A stretch of 64,000 bases of DNA from Pandoraea anapnoica. GTDB taxonomy: Bacteria > Pseudomonadota > Gammaproteobacteria > Burkholderiales > Burkholderiaceae. The notes under the pieces are model-generated. The model was not told the origin of the DNA, did no database searches, and was given only the letters and a program-made list of their open reading frames with translations. The stretch is taken from positions 558,001 to 622,000 of the forward strand of contig NZ_CABPSP010000001.1 of assembly GCF_902459765.1 (NCBI RefSeq), in the 5' to 3' direction. Shown piece after piece: positions 25,295 through 34,467 of the stretch. Both the position numbers and the translations under genes were made by a program. Position 1 is the first letter of the stretch. Each line of letters begins with the position of its first letter.

Positions 25295-26545
25295 ATGACA
25301 ATTCCACCGAATTCGTTGCTCAACGGCCCGAATCTGCCGATCGCGTCGCTTCCCGGTCATCATTTCAGCGACCGACGACTGGGTGAGCTGAGCCGGTTCA
25401 ATAGCACGATCGCGGAGAATGCTCGCCCACCGGACTCGGTGTTTCTCGCATTCCTGAACAACTTCACGCACATGGGGCCGGTCGACATCATCCGTGACTG
25501 CTTTTCGAGTGGTGGAAAGAAGTCCGAAGTCCTATCCAGGCTGGCGCGTTGTCATGTCGCGACATCGAGCGCCGGTCGCGATTTCCTGGTCTGCAGGGAT
25601 ATGCTTCGACAGGTGAATCAGGACGCATGGGAGCTATTGCGCGGGCTGACACCTGCCGCCAGAGAAACGATGCTCAAAGGCGCCACGTTGGGCGCGCGTG
25701 ACCTGATCGTCCTGACCTTCCCGGACTACGAATTGCGCATGCCGTTGGAGAGCGACTGCTTCGGTGACGGCGATGGCGCGCTCTCGGAAGCCGAATCCAG
25801 GCAATTGATGATGAAACGCGACGACACTGACCGAACGCTGATCGGTAATTTCGCAAGGGAGCAGAAGCGATCGCATGCAGGGTATTACGACTCGGGTGTG
25901 CTGCGTGCCTGGAGTTCCTTTCTTGAGCGCTGTCGCGGTCAAATGCCAATCGAATCGTTTGGCGGCCGAGATACGTTTGAGGCGTTGGCGCTTGCCTATC
26001 GGGCCGTTGCGCGAGGCGCTGCCACGCAGGCAAACCACGCCGGCATACCGTTGGTCTCAGCCCTGCGCATCAGCGCCAAACTGTTTGATGCCGCCGATAA
26101 GCCCAAGGCGAGCGGACTTGTCTGGCGGGACATTGCCAAGCACCACCACGAGGCGGGCGAGACATCGTGGAAAATCGATGCCCTCAACCGTGCCGGTGCC
26201 AAATTATCTCTCGCGGCCGATTTGTTTCTCACGCTAACGCAGGAGGGAAAGGCCAAAGAATGTCTGGAAATGGCATTCGATGTCTACCGAGAATCCGGCA
26301 ACTTGGCGCAAACGATTCGCACGGGAATGGCGTTGTACGAGCGTCATATCGGCAGCAATTTTCAATCGGAAGCGCGTGCTGTTGCCGCCGTTGTCGCGAA
26401 TACGGCGCGTCGTATGGGAGACAGCGCGGGATTCCGTCGATGGAACGCACTGGCAACGCAAGGGTTGCCAGTGAACGACGGCGTGCTCGGCGCAACGACT
26501 TCGACGCCGCCATTCGAATCCGGAGTCGCGCCGGAGTCGCTGTGA
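25295..26545 (+). CDS. Tandem-family protein 4 of 5, function unrecognised
   Basis: A 416-residue soluble protein. The N-terminal block NLPIASLPGHHFSDRR is at residues 13-28, shifted by two relative to proteins 1, 2 and 5. The central block reads LARCHVATSSAGRDFL and the third MPLESDCFGD with DGALSEAES. The C-terminal half has repeated helix pairs rich in Ala and Leu (for example KAKECLEMAFDVYRESGNLA), which resembles a tetratricopeptide-like solenoid, but this is a visual judgement. GGAG stands a few bases before the ATG. It shares the promoter-like element with members 1-3 and probably also drives member 5, 72 nt downstream. Confidence 0.85.
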   Translation: MTIPPNSLLNGPNLPIASLPGHHFSDRRLGELSRFNSTIAENARPPDSVFLAFLNNFTHMGPVDIIRDCFSSGGKKSEVLSRLARCHVATSSAGRDFLVCRDMLRQVNQDAWELLRGLTPAARETMLKGATLGARDLIVLTFPDYELRMPLESDCFGDGDGALSEAESRQLMMKRDDTDRTLIGNFAREQKRSHAGYYDSGVLRAWSSFLERCRGQMPIESFGGRDTFEALALAYRAVARGAATQANHAGIPLVSALRISAKLFDAADKPKASGLVWRDIAKHHHEAGETSWKIDALNRAGAKLSLAADLFLTLTQEGKAKECLEMAFDVYRESGNLAQTIRTGMALYERHIGSNFQSEARAVAAVVANTARRMGDSAGFRRWNALATQGLPVNDGVLGATTSTPPFESGVAPESL

Positions 26546-26617
26546 GTGTTGCGACCGCCGACGTTCCAGAAAGCAGCTTAAGCGAAACCGACCTTCCATC
26601 CAATCTACGAGGCCGAC

Positions 26618-27940
26618 ATGCCGCCAGTACCTCCCGTTTCCGGCGCGAATCCGTTGTTGTGCACGCCCCCTGAACTCCACCTCACCGATCGTCGACTGGA
26701 TGTCCTCAAGCGCTTCGACGAGCAGATTAGCGCGACGACGATCCCGGCGGATCGGATATTCGAGGATTTTCTGAGCGGATTCACGCGTACAGGGCGTCTG
26801 GGCATATTGGGCGGCAGTTGCCTCGGCAATTCGGAGAAAGCGCAGATGCTGCACCGGGCCGCCCGGTGCCACATCGCAGCCTCCAGGGGCGGTGCCAGGT
26901 TCTTGCTCGCCCGACAACTGCTCGACCGTGTCGATCAAGACGCATTGACGCTGTTGTGCGAATTTGACTGCGATCACCGCGCGGAACTGCTGGGAAGTGC
27001 GATGCTGAGTGACGACGCTCGGATTGTGGTTGCGTTGCCCGGTAGCGAACTACGTATGCCATTGGGCCTGAGTTGCTTCGAGACGCTTAGCGGCGCGTTG
27101 AGTGTTGCCGAGGCGGGCGAGCTGGTGCTGCGTCGCGATGAGGAGGGCCGAACGTTGTTGAGCCGCTTCGTCGATGGGCACAATCTGTGCGACAACGGCG
27201 CCGACGGGCTGGATGTCGTACTCGCCTGGGCGACACTGCTACGTCAGGCGACAGACGGCGTCCTATCTGGCGATTTCAAGGTGACGCCGCCGGACATCAA
27301 CGATATAGGAAGTGCCTATCGCGCGCTGGGCGAATGGGTGTCGATGCAAGAGGGTCATCGGGTGTTGCGGCGGATGCCTCTGTTGATTTCCAGCGCCGCA
27401 TGTTTCGGCGTTGGTGACGTGTCTGCTAACGAGGCGTTTGTGTGGCGGGATTTTGCCGCCCATCTTGCGTTGACGAGGGACGAGGCAGGTGCCAGGACCG
27501 CATATCGGGAAGCCAGCGTCCTGTTTCTCGAGCTGTACCGCAAGCGCGCGGCGCGAAACGAGAAACGGTATCTCCGTCAACTTTTGCAGCTTGGATTTGA
27601 GTCGGCAAAAGCAGCAGGAGATAAGGCGTTGACGGCGTACGCAGGGGAGAGACTCTTTACGATCGACTGGATGATCGGGGACGCTCCGGAGGCGCGTGCC
27701 GTTGGCACCGAAATGGCGAAAATATCGGACGAATCCGGCGATCAGCGTAGCGCGACGCACTGGCGGAATCGGGCCGCGAGGCAAGTAGCACCAATCGATC
27801 TTCTAGAACAATACGGCGCCAATGATTCCACTTTTAGCGTGTACGAGTCCACGATGCGTCCGATGGACATGCGGATGTTGAAATCGGTGGAGGATGATCT
27901 GGCACTCTTGAACCCGACGAAGCGCGGACCGACGCAGTAG
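26618..27940 (+). CDS. Tandem-family protein 5 of 5, function unrecognised
   Basis: A 440-residue soluble protein and the most divergent of the set. N11, L22 and RR at 25-26 hold the N-terminal register (NPLLCTPPELHLTDRR). The central block has become AARCHIAASRGGARFL and the third MPLGLSCFET with GALSVAEA. The C-terminal half again looks like a helical repeat. No GAAAG/CGCAGACT element is present in the 72-nt gap after member 4, so it is probably read from the member 4 promoter. It closes the array; the next gene is on the opposite strand. Confidence 0.85.
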   Translation: MPPVPPVSGANPLLCTPPELHLTDRRLDVLKRFDEQISATTIPADRIFEDFLSGFTRTGRLGILGGSCLGNSEKAQMLHRAARCHIAASRGGARFLLARQLLDRVDQDALTLLCEFDCDHRAELLGSAMLSDDARIVVALPGSELRMPLGLSCFETLSGALSVAEAGELVLRRDEEGRTLLSRFVDGHNLCDNGADGLDVVLAWATLLRQATDGVLSGDFKVTPPDINDIGSAYRALGEWVSMQEGHRVLRRMPLLISSAACFGVGDVSANEAFVWRDFAAHLALTRDEAGARTAYREASVLFLELYRKRAARNEKRYLRQLLQLGFESAKAAGDKALTAYAGERLFTIDWMIGDAPEARAVGTEMAKISDESGDQRSATHWRNRAARQVAPIDLLEQYGANDSTFSVYESTMRPMDMRMLKSVEDDLALLNPTKRGPTQ

Positions 27941-28012
27941 TGCCGTCGAATCGCTGAGGTAGGTGGTGAGCGGACGGCAGCGAGTCGTTACCGTCCATTT
28001 CGCGAAGCAGGA

Positions 28013-29416
28013 TCAGAGATCGAACTCCGGATCCGAGGATCGCAGTTTGCGCCAGATCGAGCGCACCGTGAAGGCGACCAGCAGCACCGTCAGACTCACG
28101 ACACCAAGTGCGAGGGGCGTGCGTTGGTCCGGGATGAAAGCCATCGCGCCGACAATCGACATCATGCCGATGATCGCGACCCACGTGAGGTACGGAAATC
28201 CCCACATGCGAATCTTGAGCCGGGCCGGTGCTTCACGTTCGAGCCGCTTTCGCAGCTTCAACTGCGAGAACGCGATCAGCACGTACACGAAGATCGCCAC
28301 GGTGCCGTACGAGTTCACGAGGAACGCGAACACGGTATCCGGCGAAACGTACGACATCACCACCGCCGCGTAGCCGAACAGTGTGCCGACGAGAATCGCC
28401 CGCACCGGCACGCCACGTGAATTCAACTTGGCGAGTGAGCGCGGCGCGTCGCCACGACGCGTCAGCGCAAAGAGCATGCGCGAGGACGCGTAGAGCCCAG
28501 AATTCAACGCCGACAGCACGGCCGTCAGCACTACCGCATTCATGATGTGCGCGGCTGCCGGGATACGCATCGCTTCGAGCGCGCTCACATACGGCGTTGC
28601 CATGCCAGCCGAATTCCAGGGCACGAGCATCACAACCAGCAGGATCGAGCCGATATAGAAGAACAGCACGCGGCCGATGACCGAGTTTGTGGCACGTGCC
28701 ACCGCCTGCTGCGGCTCGGCGGCTTCGGCGGCGGCAATCGTCACGATCTCGGCACCGAAGTAGAACCCTGTGGCCGCTACCGCCCCCGACATCACCGGAC
28801 CGATGCCATTCGGCATGAAGCCGCCATGCGAGAGCAGATGTCCGGTGCTGGCCACTGCGCCCGGCCACATGCCGAACACGAATAGCCCGCCGAGGAACAG
28901 GAACACCACAATCGCCGCGACCTTGATCGATGCAAACCAGAATTCGAATTCGCCGTACGACGCGACCGACACCAGATTCGTCAGCGTGAGCACCACGAGC
29001 AGCACGAGGCTGATGGCCCATGCGGGAATGTCCGGCAACCAGAACTGGATCAGGTTCGCACCGGCCACAGCCTCGACGGCGACCACGATCACCCAGAAGT
29101 ACCAATACATCCAACCCGTCAGAAAACCGGCCAGCTCACCGCCGACCGGCTTGTCGTTCCATGCCAGCCGTGCGTATTCGTAGAACGATCCCACAGCGGG
29201 CATCGCGCACGCCATTTCGCCGAGCATACGCATGACCAGCACCACCAGCGCGCCGGTGATCAGAAACGACAGCACCGCTGCGGGGCCTGCCGCGTGGACG
29301 ACCACGCCGCTGCCGACAAACAGACCGGCACCGATCACGCCGCCCAGCGCGATCATGCTCATGTGACGTTGCTTGAGGCTCGATTGCAGATGCGTTCCGG
29401 TATCACGATTGGCCAT
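28013..29416 (-). CDS. gabP: APC-family amino acid permease, GABA permease-like
   Basis: A 467-residue amino acid-polyamine-organocation permease with 12 helices. The N-terminus LKQRHMSMIALGGVIGAGLFVGSG is the APC helix 1 signature, and the run MLGEMACAMPAVGSFYEYA with GWMYWYFWVIVVAVEAVAGA matches GabP-type members. The C-terminus is short and polar. It lies just upstream of the tauABC operon in the same direction but 200 nt away, so a role in uptake of taurine-like omega-amino acids is possible, although GABA or beta-alanine is more typical. A GGAGG-like site precedes the ATG. Confidence 0.8.
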   Translation of the reverse strand: MANRDTGTHLQSSLKQRHMSMIALGGVIGAGLFVGSGVVVHAAGPAAVLSFLITGALVVLVMRMLGEMACAMPAVGSFYEYARLAWNDKPVGGELAGFLTGWMYWYFWVIVVAVEAVAGANLIQFWLPDIPAWAISLVLLVVLTLTNLVSVASYGEFEFWFASIKVAAIVVFLFLGGLFVFGMWPGAVASTGHLLSHGGFMPNGIGPVMSGAVAATGFYFGAEIVTIAAAEAAEPQQAVARATNSVIGRVLFFYIGSILLVVMLVPWNSAGMATPYVSALEAMRIPAAAHIMNAVVLTAVLSALNSGLYASSRMLFALTRRGDAPRSLAKLNSRGVPVRAILVGTLFGYAAVVMSYVSPDTVFAFLVNSYGTVAIFVYVLIAFSQLKLRKRLEREAPARLKIRMWGFPYLTWVAIIGMMSIVGAMAFIPDQRTPLALGVVSLTVLLVAFTVRSIWRKLRSSDPEFDL

Positions 29417-29615
29417 GACGACCTCCTGTGAGCGGGTGCGCGAAGCGGGGAATCACTGCGAGGACTGCAACGAGGGGGGAACTGCCGATGAATGTCTCAA
29501 CTGCCACACAACCTCCTTAACACCTTGTCTGACGTCAGGTGCGGCGCGGTAGGTACTGGGGGGCGCGCCGCCCTGCGTCTTTTTGTGATGACCAACGAAA
29601 ACCGCTTCTGCCCGG

Positions 29616-30554
29616 TCAGACCTTGCCTTTCCAGGGCACGAGTACGCGCTCGAGATAGCGCATGATGAGATCGAACCCGAAGGCGAAGAAGCCGATCACG
29701 ATGATCCCCATGATCACGATGTCCGACGCGAGGAATTCCGCCGCGTTGAGCACCATGAAACCGAGACCGCTCGATGCAGCCACCATTTCGGCGGCCACCA
29801 GCGTGGTCCAGCCCACACCGATACCGATGCGCATGCCGGTGAAGATTTCCGGCAGTGCCGACTTCACGATCACGTGCATCACGATCTGGCGCGGCGACGC
29901 GCCCATCGAATACGCCGCGTGAATCTGCTCCATCGAGACGGAACGAACGCCCGCCCGTGCTGCAATCGCCAGCGGCGCGAAGATGGCCAGATAAATCAGG
30001 AATACTTTCGAGAACTCGCCGATGCCGAACCAGATGATCACAAGCGGCAGATAGGCCAGTGGCGGCAGAGGGCGATAGAACTCGATGGGCGGGTCGAACA
30101 CGCCACGTCCGATGCGTGAGACGCCCATCAGAATGCCGACGGGAATCGCCGTCACACATGCGAGCGCAAATGCGCCGAACACGCGATACAGACTGGCGAG
30201 CGTGTGTTGCCACAGCGTCGAGCCTGCAAAGCCCTCGGTCGATACCTGAATGAATTTCTCGACGATGGCGCGCGGTCCCGGCAGGAACAGCGGCTTGATC
30301 ATTCCCGACGACGTAATGGCGACCCAGATCGCCAGTAGCGCGCACACAGTCACGACGCTGATCGCCAGGCTCGGCCCCTGACCGGGTGCGCCGAACGATT
30401 CACCGGCCTTCACGGGACGCGGGGCGAACATGCGGGCGAAGAACCCCTTGCGGCGCGGTGCACGCGGCGTGTTAAGGGGGGAGGACGGACGCTGCATGCC
30501 GCTGCCATTCGTGGCGGACGGTGCCTGCGGGGTAGTGACGGGTTTGGTCATCAT
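29616..30554 (-). CDS. tauC: Taurine ABC transporter permease
   Basis: A 312-residue inner-membrane permease of the SsuC/TauC type. About 65 polar, Pro/Arg-rich residues precede the first helix, longer than in E. coli TauC. The body contains PLPPLAYLPLVIIWFGIGEFSK and the EAA loop region AAYSMGASPRQIVMHVIVKSALPE (segment from residue about 220). The start at 30554 (or the adjacent ATG at 30551) has GGAGACGAG upstream. It follows tauB by 31 nt in the operon tauA-tauB-tauC. With TauA and TauB it imports taurine or other sulfonates. Confidence 0.88.
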   Translation of the reverse strand: MMTKPVTTPQAPSATNGSGMQRPSSPLNTPRAPRRKGFFARMFAPRPVKAGESFGAPGQGPSLAISVVTVCALLAIWVAITSSGMIKPLFLPGPRAIVEKFIQVSTEGFAGSTLWQHTLASLYRVFGAFALACVTAIPVGILMGVSRIGRGVFDPPIEFYRPLPPLAYLPLVIIWFGIGEFSKVFLIYLAIFAPLAIAARAGVRSVSMEQIHAAYSMGASPRQIVMHVIVKSALPEIFTGMRIGIGVGWTTLVAAEMVAASSGLGFMVLNAAEFLASDIVIMGIIVIGFFAFGFDLIMRYLERVLVPWKGKV

Positions 30555-30585
30555 GATGGCTCGTCTCCGGCTTCGATCAGGCACG

Positions 30586-31404
30586 TCAGGCCGCGACCGC
30601 ACCGGCAGACGCAGTCTGCCCGGCACGCTCGTCACCGTAGATGATGCTGAGCACCGTCTCGCGCATGGCGATGAAATCGGGGCTCGACTTGATGGCGCGC
30701 GCATCGCGGTTTTCGAGATAGCGCTTGTTGAAGTCGAGTTCGTAGGTGTGGGTGATGCGCCCAGGCCGCGGCGACATCACGATGAGGCGGCTGGCGAGAA
30801 ACAACGCTTCTTCCACGCTGTGCGTGATGAAGAAAATCATCTTCTGCGTCTCGCGCCAGACGTCGAGCAACAGTTCCTGAATGGTCTCGCGGGTGAGCGC
30901 GTCGAGCGCTGCCATCGGTTCGTCCATCAGCAACATCGACGGATTGCAGGTCAGCGCCCGTGCAATCCCCACGCGCTGCTGCATGCCGCCCGAGAGCTGG
31001 TAGATCATGTGATTGTGGAAGTCCTGCAAGCCCACGAGCGCCAGATTGCGTGCGGCGCGGGCGCGTCGCTCCGTCTTGGGAATGCCTTGCAGCTTCAAAC
31101 CGAATTCGGTGTTTTCCATCACGCTCAGCCACGGCAGCAGTGCGTGCTTCTGGAAGACGACGCCACGGTCGGCGCCGGGGCCTTCGATGGGGGCGTCGCC
31201 GAGTAGCAATTCTCCGGACGTAGGGGCGATGAAGCCGGCCATCAGACTGAGCAGCGTGGTCTTGCCGCAGCCCGAAGCGCCGAGCGCCACAACAAAATCG
31301 CCGGGTGCGATGGTCAGATCGACGTGGGCGAGCGCCTGCACCTGCTCACCGGGACGCCGGCCGGGATATACGACGCTGACGTCGTTGACGATAAGTTGTT
31401 CCAT
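30586..31404 (-). CDS. tauB: Taurine ABC transporter ATP-binding protein
   Basis: A 272-residue ABC ATPase of the nitrate/sulfonate/taurine group. Walker A is GASGCGKTT, the Q loop follows, the signature is [15 protein letters not shown] and Walker B is [12 protein letters not shown], with the H-loop His in FITHSVEEA. It sits between tauA (92 nt upstream) and tauC (31 nt downstream) on the same strand. It energises sulfonate uptake at the inner face of the membrane. Confidence 0.92.
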   Translation of the reverse strand: MEQLIVNDVSVVYPGRRPGEQVQALAHVDLTIAPGDFVVALGASGCGKTTLLSLMAGFIAPTSGELLLGDAPIEGPGADRGVVFQKHALLPWLSVMENTEFGLKLQGIPKTERRARAARNLALVGLQDFHNHMIYQLSGGMQQRVGIARALTCNPSMLLMDEPMAALDALTRETIQELLLDVWRETQKMIFFITHSVEEALFLASRLIVMSPRPGRITHTYELDFNKRYLENRDARAIKSSPDFIAMRETVLSIIYGDERAGQTASAGAVAA

Positions 31405-31496
31405 GAAGCCCTTCTCCAGTCGATCCAGCTAATCCAGCGATCGGGGGAGGGGATGGCGCGCCGCACAACCGGCCGGCGCGTCGGCCCCGGTGCGGC

Positions 31497-32555
31497 TTAC
31501 TTCAGTTTGAGCGCGGCGTCGACGTAACGCGACGTGACGAACGGCGTGTAGTCCGCCTTGACGGCATTGATCTTCTGCTGGCCCTTCAGGAAGTCGGCGG
31601 TATCTTTCAGTGCCTTCGCAGCGCGGCTGTCCTTGCCGCCGCCGAGCCATTCCGCAGATGCCTGTTGCTCGGCCGATGGATAGGCGTAGAGCGACAGTGC
31701 GCCCGGCACGTCTTCCGGCTTGCCGCCGATCATCTTGACGATGGACTTCACCTGCGCAGAGCCCGGCGTCCAGGCCGCCTGATTCTGACGGTAAGCCGCA
31801 TCGGCGCTGGCGATCACTTTGACGAACTTCGCCATGAACTCGGCATTCGCTTCACCCCACTTGCGGTCCACGGCGATGCCATCGAACGTCGGTTTGCCCT
31901 GCTTCGACAATTCGCCCGACGTGATCAGCACATGACCGCTTTGCTTGATCTGCGCGAGTGCCGGATCCCACACGTAAGCCGCATCGATGTCGCCGCGCTC
32001 CCATGCGGCCACGATTTGGTTCGGCTGCATATTGAGGACCTGTACTTCGGTCGGCTTGATGCCCCATTGCTGCAGCGCAAACATCGTGTGGTAGTGGGTC
32101 GTCGAGACGAACGGCACGCCGATCTTCTTGCCCTTCAGGTCGGCGGGCGTCTTGATGTTCGACGCATTGCGCACGACCATCGCTTCGGCCTGGTTGATGT
32201 CGTCCAGGATCCAGAACAGTTGCAGGTCCAGTCCTTGCGAGACGGCCGCCGCCATGGGGCTGGAGCCAAGCACGCCGATCTTGATGTCGCCCGAGGCGAG
32301 CGCCGTAGCGACCTTGGCCCCCGATTCGAACTGGCGCCAGTGGATCTTGTAACCCGTCGCCTTCTCGAACTCACCGCTCGAAATGGCAACCAGCCACGGA
32401 TCGACGATCTGCTGATACGCGATCGTCACCTCTTTCTCCTGCGCCTGCGCCGTTGCGGGCGCCGCCAATCCGAGCATCAGGGTTGCGGGCAAGGCCGCAG
32501 CCGCCAGTGCCGTTGCCGCGAATACCCGTCGCAGCCGGTTCGGAAGTCCAGTCAT
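31497..32555 (-). CDS. tauA: Taurine ABC transporter periplasmic binding protein
   Basis: A 352-residue periplasmic solute-binding protein of the TauA/SsuA family. The N-terminus has a twin-arginine-free Sec signal: basic MTGLPNRLRR, a hydrophobic Ala/Leu core and a cleavage-like ATAQAQE near residue 39. The mature part starts KEVTIAYQQIVDPWLVAI and contains GVLGSSPMAAAVSQGLDLQ and AYVWDPALAQIKQSG, which match taurine-binding members rather than generic SsuA. It is the first gene of tauABC and is divergent from tauR, with paired inverted repeats between them. Confidence 0.92.
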   Translation of the reverse strand: MTGLPNRLRRVFAATALAAAALPATLMLGLAAPATAQAQEKEVTIAYQQIVDPWLVAISSGEFEKATGYKIHWRQFESGAKVATALASGDIKIGVLGSSPMAAAVSQGLDLQLFWILDDINQAEAMVVRNASNIKTPADLKGKKIGVPFVSTTHYHTMFALQQWGIKPTEVQVLNMQPNQIVAAWERGDIDAAYVWDPALAQIKQSGHVLITSGELSKQGKPTFDGIAVDRKWGEANAEFMAKFVKVIASADAAYRQNQAAWTPGSAQVKSIVKMIGGKPEDVPGALSLYAYPSAEQQASAEWLGGGKDSRAAKALKDTADFLKGQQKINAVKADYTPFVTSRYVDAALKLK

Positions 32556-32668
32556 GGTTCACCTCAGTTCGAAAGGTTTTCGGTGGAACTCTCGGGTTGA
32601 CGCATCTGGCATGACAAATCGGCGTCAAGTGAGTGCATCATTGCCGCGCGCATTTTTGTTCGTTAGAG

Positions 32669-32706
32669 CCAGTTGGCCGCATTTGATGATGCCAACTGGT
32701 CCAGTT
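32669..32706. promoter_or_regulatory. Overlapping inverted repeats between tauA and tauR, candidate TauR operator
   Basis: CCAGTTGGC (32669-32677) pairs with GCCAACTGG (32691-32699), and the right arm is part of a second perfect repeat AACTGG-T-CCAGTT (32694-32706). Three CCAGTT-type half sites within 38 bp are what a dimeric MocR-type regulator could recognise. The position, about 115-150 nt from both start codons, fits control of tauABC by TauR. Confidence 0.6.
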
Positions 32707-32852
32707 GCCCCGTGATCGGCCCGTAAGCCGCATGAATGCTCGAATCTCGCCTGTTTTCGCTCGTCTGCGGATAAACCCCAATTCGGAATAAACGTCACCG
32801 TCTCATGAGTAATAATTGACGTTCTAGAAGTGACAGACAAAAAGGGGACGCG

Positions 32853-34445
32853 ATGTCGAGCCGGATTTCTGCGGCGATGTGGAACCAGTTGTTTTTGGTG
32901 TCGGCGCGAGCGGGCATGAGTTTGCAGAGCCAGATTCGCCAGATGCTCGTGTCGGCGATTCTGGACGAGCGACTGATGCGCGGCGCGGCCGTGCCGTCGT
33001 CGCGCGAGCTGGCCGAAGGGCTGGGCGTAGCGCGCAACACGGTGGTGCTGGCCTACCAGCAACTGGTCGACGAGGGCTATCTGATCGCGCGGGAGCGGCG
33101 CGGCTACTTCGTCAATGGCGATATCCTCGCGCCGCGCGTCGGGTCGCAGCCCGCAAGTGCGCGGGACGGACGCGATAGCCGTGACGGGAAGCACGCGCCG
33201 GAAGGGCGGGCGGAGACGGAATTCGCTGGCACCATCGCGCCGCTGGATCCGTCCACGCCCGACTGGGAGGGACGCTATGTCGTGCGGCCTTCAGCGCAGC
33301 GCAACATCGTGAAACCCATCGACTGGCAGCAGTACCAGTACCCGTTCATTTACGGACAGTTCGATCCGACCATGTTCCCGACCGCCGACTGGCGCGAGTG
33401 CTGCCACAAGGCGCTCACCGTCATGGAGATTCGAGACTGGGCGCCGGACATGATCGCGCGCGACGATGAAACGCTGATCCAGCAGATTCGCACGCGCGTA
33501 TTGCCGCGTCGAGGCGTGTGGGCCGATGCCGATCAGATCGTGCTCACCAATGGTGCGCAGCAGGCGCTGTATCTTCTCGCCGATTTGCTGGTGGGCGCGC
33601 GTACGACGGTGGGCGTCGAAGACCCCGGTTATCCCGATGCCAGAAACATCTTCGCGATGCGCACGCCGAAGCTGGTCGGACTGCCGGTCGACGAGCACGG
33701 GGTGCCGGTGGACGAGCGGTTGTCGCACTGCGATTACGTGTACGTGACGCCGTCGCACCAATGCCCCACGACCACCACCATGCCGCTGGCGCATCGCGAG
33801 GCGCTGCTGCGTCGCGCAGAGGCCGACGACTTTGTGGTGATCGAAGACGACTACGAGAGCGAGAACAGCTATTCGGACATTCCGATTCCGGCGCTCAAGA
33901 GTCTCGACCGCAGCGACCGGGTGATCTACATCGGCAGTCTGTCGAAGTCGTTCGCGCCCGGCTTGCGGCTGGGGTATATCGTCGCGCCGGCGGCGCTGGT
34001 CAATGAGCTGCGTGCGTTGCGCCGGTTGATGATTCGTCACCCGTCGGCGTTCATCCAGCGTTCGTTCTCCATGTTTCTCGCGCTGGGTCATCACGATGCG
34101 CTGTTGCGACGTCTGGCCGACACCTACGCCAAGCGTGCCGAAGTGCTGAGCGCTGCGCTCACGACGCACATGCCGGAAGCGTCGTTCGTGCGCGTGAAGG
34201 GTGGGGCGTCGTGTTGGGTGCAGGGGCCACCGCAGTTGAACGCGAACGTGCTGGCGGCGCGGGCAAAGTCGCGCGGCATTCTGATCGAGCCGGGCGATGT
34301 GTTTTTCATGGGGGATAACCCGCCGCGCAACATGTTCCGGCTCGGCTTTTCGTCGATCCGGCTGGAGCACATCGAAGCGGGTGTCATCGCCCTGGCCGAG
34401 GTCATGCGCGAGACGATGGCCGAGGCGACGTCAACCTCGCGCTAG
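32853..34445 (+). CDS. tauR: MocR/GntR-type PLP-dependent regulator, TauR
   Basis: A 530-residue fusion of an N-terminal GntR winged helix (VPSSRELAEGLGVARNTVVL, residues about 48-67) and a class I aminotransferase-like effector domain. The PLP lysine is in IGSLSKSFAPGLRLGYIVAP. A linker of about 50 charged residues joins the domains. MocR-type TauR activates taurine genes with taurine and PLP as signals in alphaproteobacteria; divergence from tauABC supports the same role here. The start at 32853 has GGGGA 6-10 nt upstream. The close homologue GabR is an alternative only if no tau genes were adjacent. Confidence 0.85.
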   Translation: MSSRISAAMWNQLFLVSARAGMSLQSQIRQMLVSAILDERLMRGAAVPSSRELAEGLGVARNTVVLAYQQLVDEGYLIARERRGYFVNGDILAPRVGSQPASARDGRDSRDGKHAPEGRAETEFAGTIAPLDPSTPDWEGRYVVRPSAQRNIVKPIDWQQYQYPFIYGQFDPTMFPTADWRECCHKALTVMEIRDWAPDMIARDDETLIQQIRTRVLPRRGVWADADQIVLTNGAQQALYLLADLLVGARTTVGVEDPGYPDARNIFAMRTPKLVGLPVDEHGVPVDERLSHCDYVYVTPSHQCPTTTTMPLAHREALLRRAEADDFVVIEDDYESENSYSDIPIPALKSLDRSDRVIYIGSLSKSFAPGLRLGYIVAPAALVNELRALRRLMIRHPSAFIQRSFSMFLALGHHDALLRRLADTYAKRAEVLSAALTTHMPEASFVRVKGGASCWVQGPPQLNANVLAARAKSRGILIEPGDVFFMGDNPPRNMFRLGFSSIRLEHIEAGVIALAEVMRETMAEATSTSR

Positions 34446-34467
34446 TTCGCCGGAGCGGGCGACGATG

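Noticed and set aside
28013-29416. Treating the GABA-type permease as part of the tauABC operon
   Set aside because: A 200-nt gap and gene order (it is downstream of tauC with its own ribosome site) leave co-transcription unproven; the link is only mentioned.
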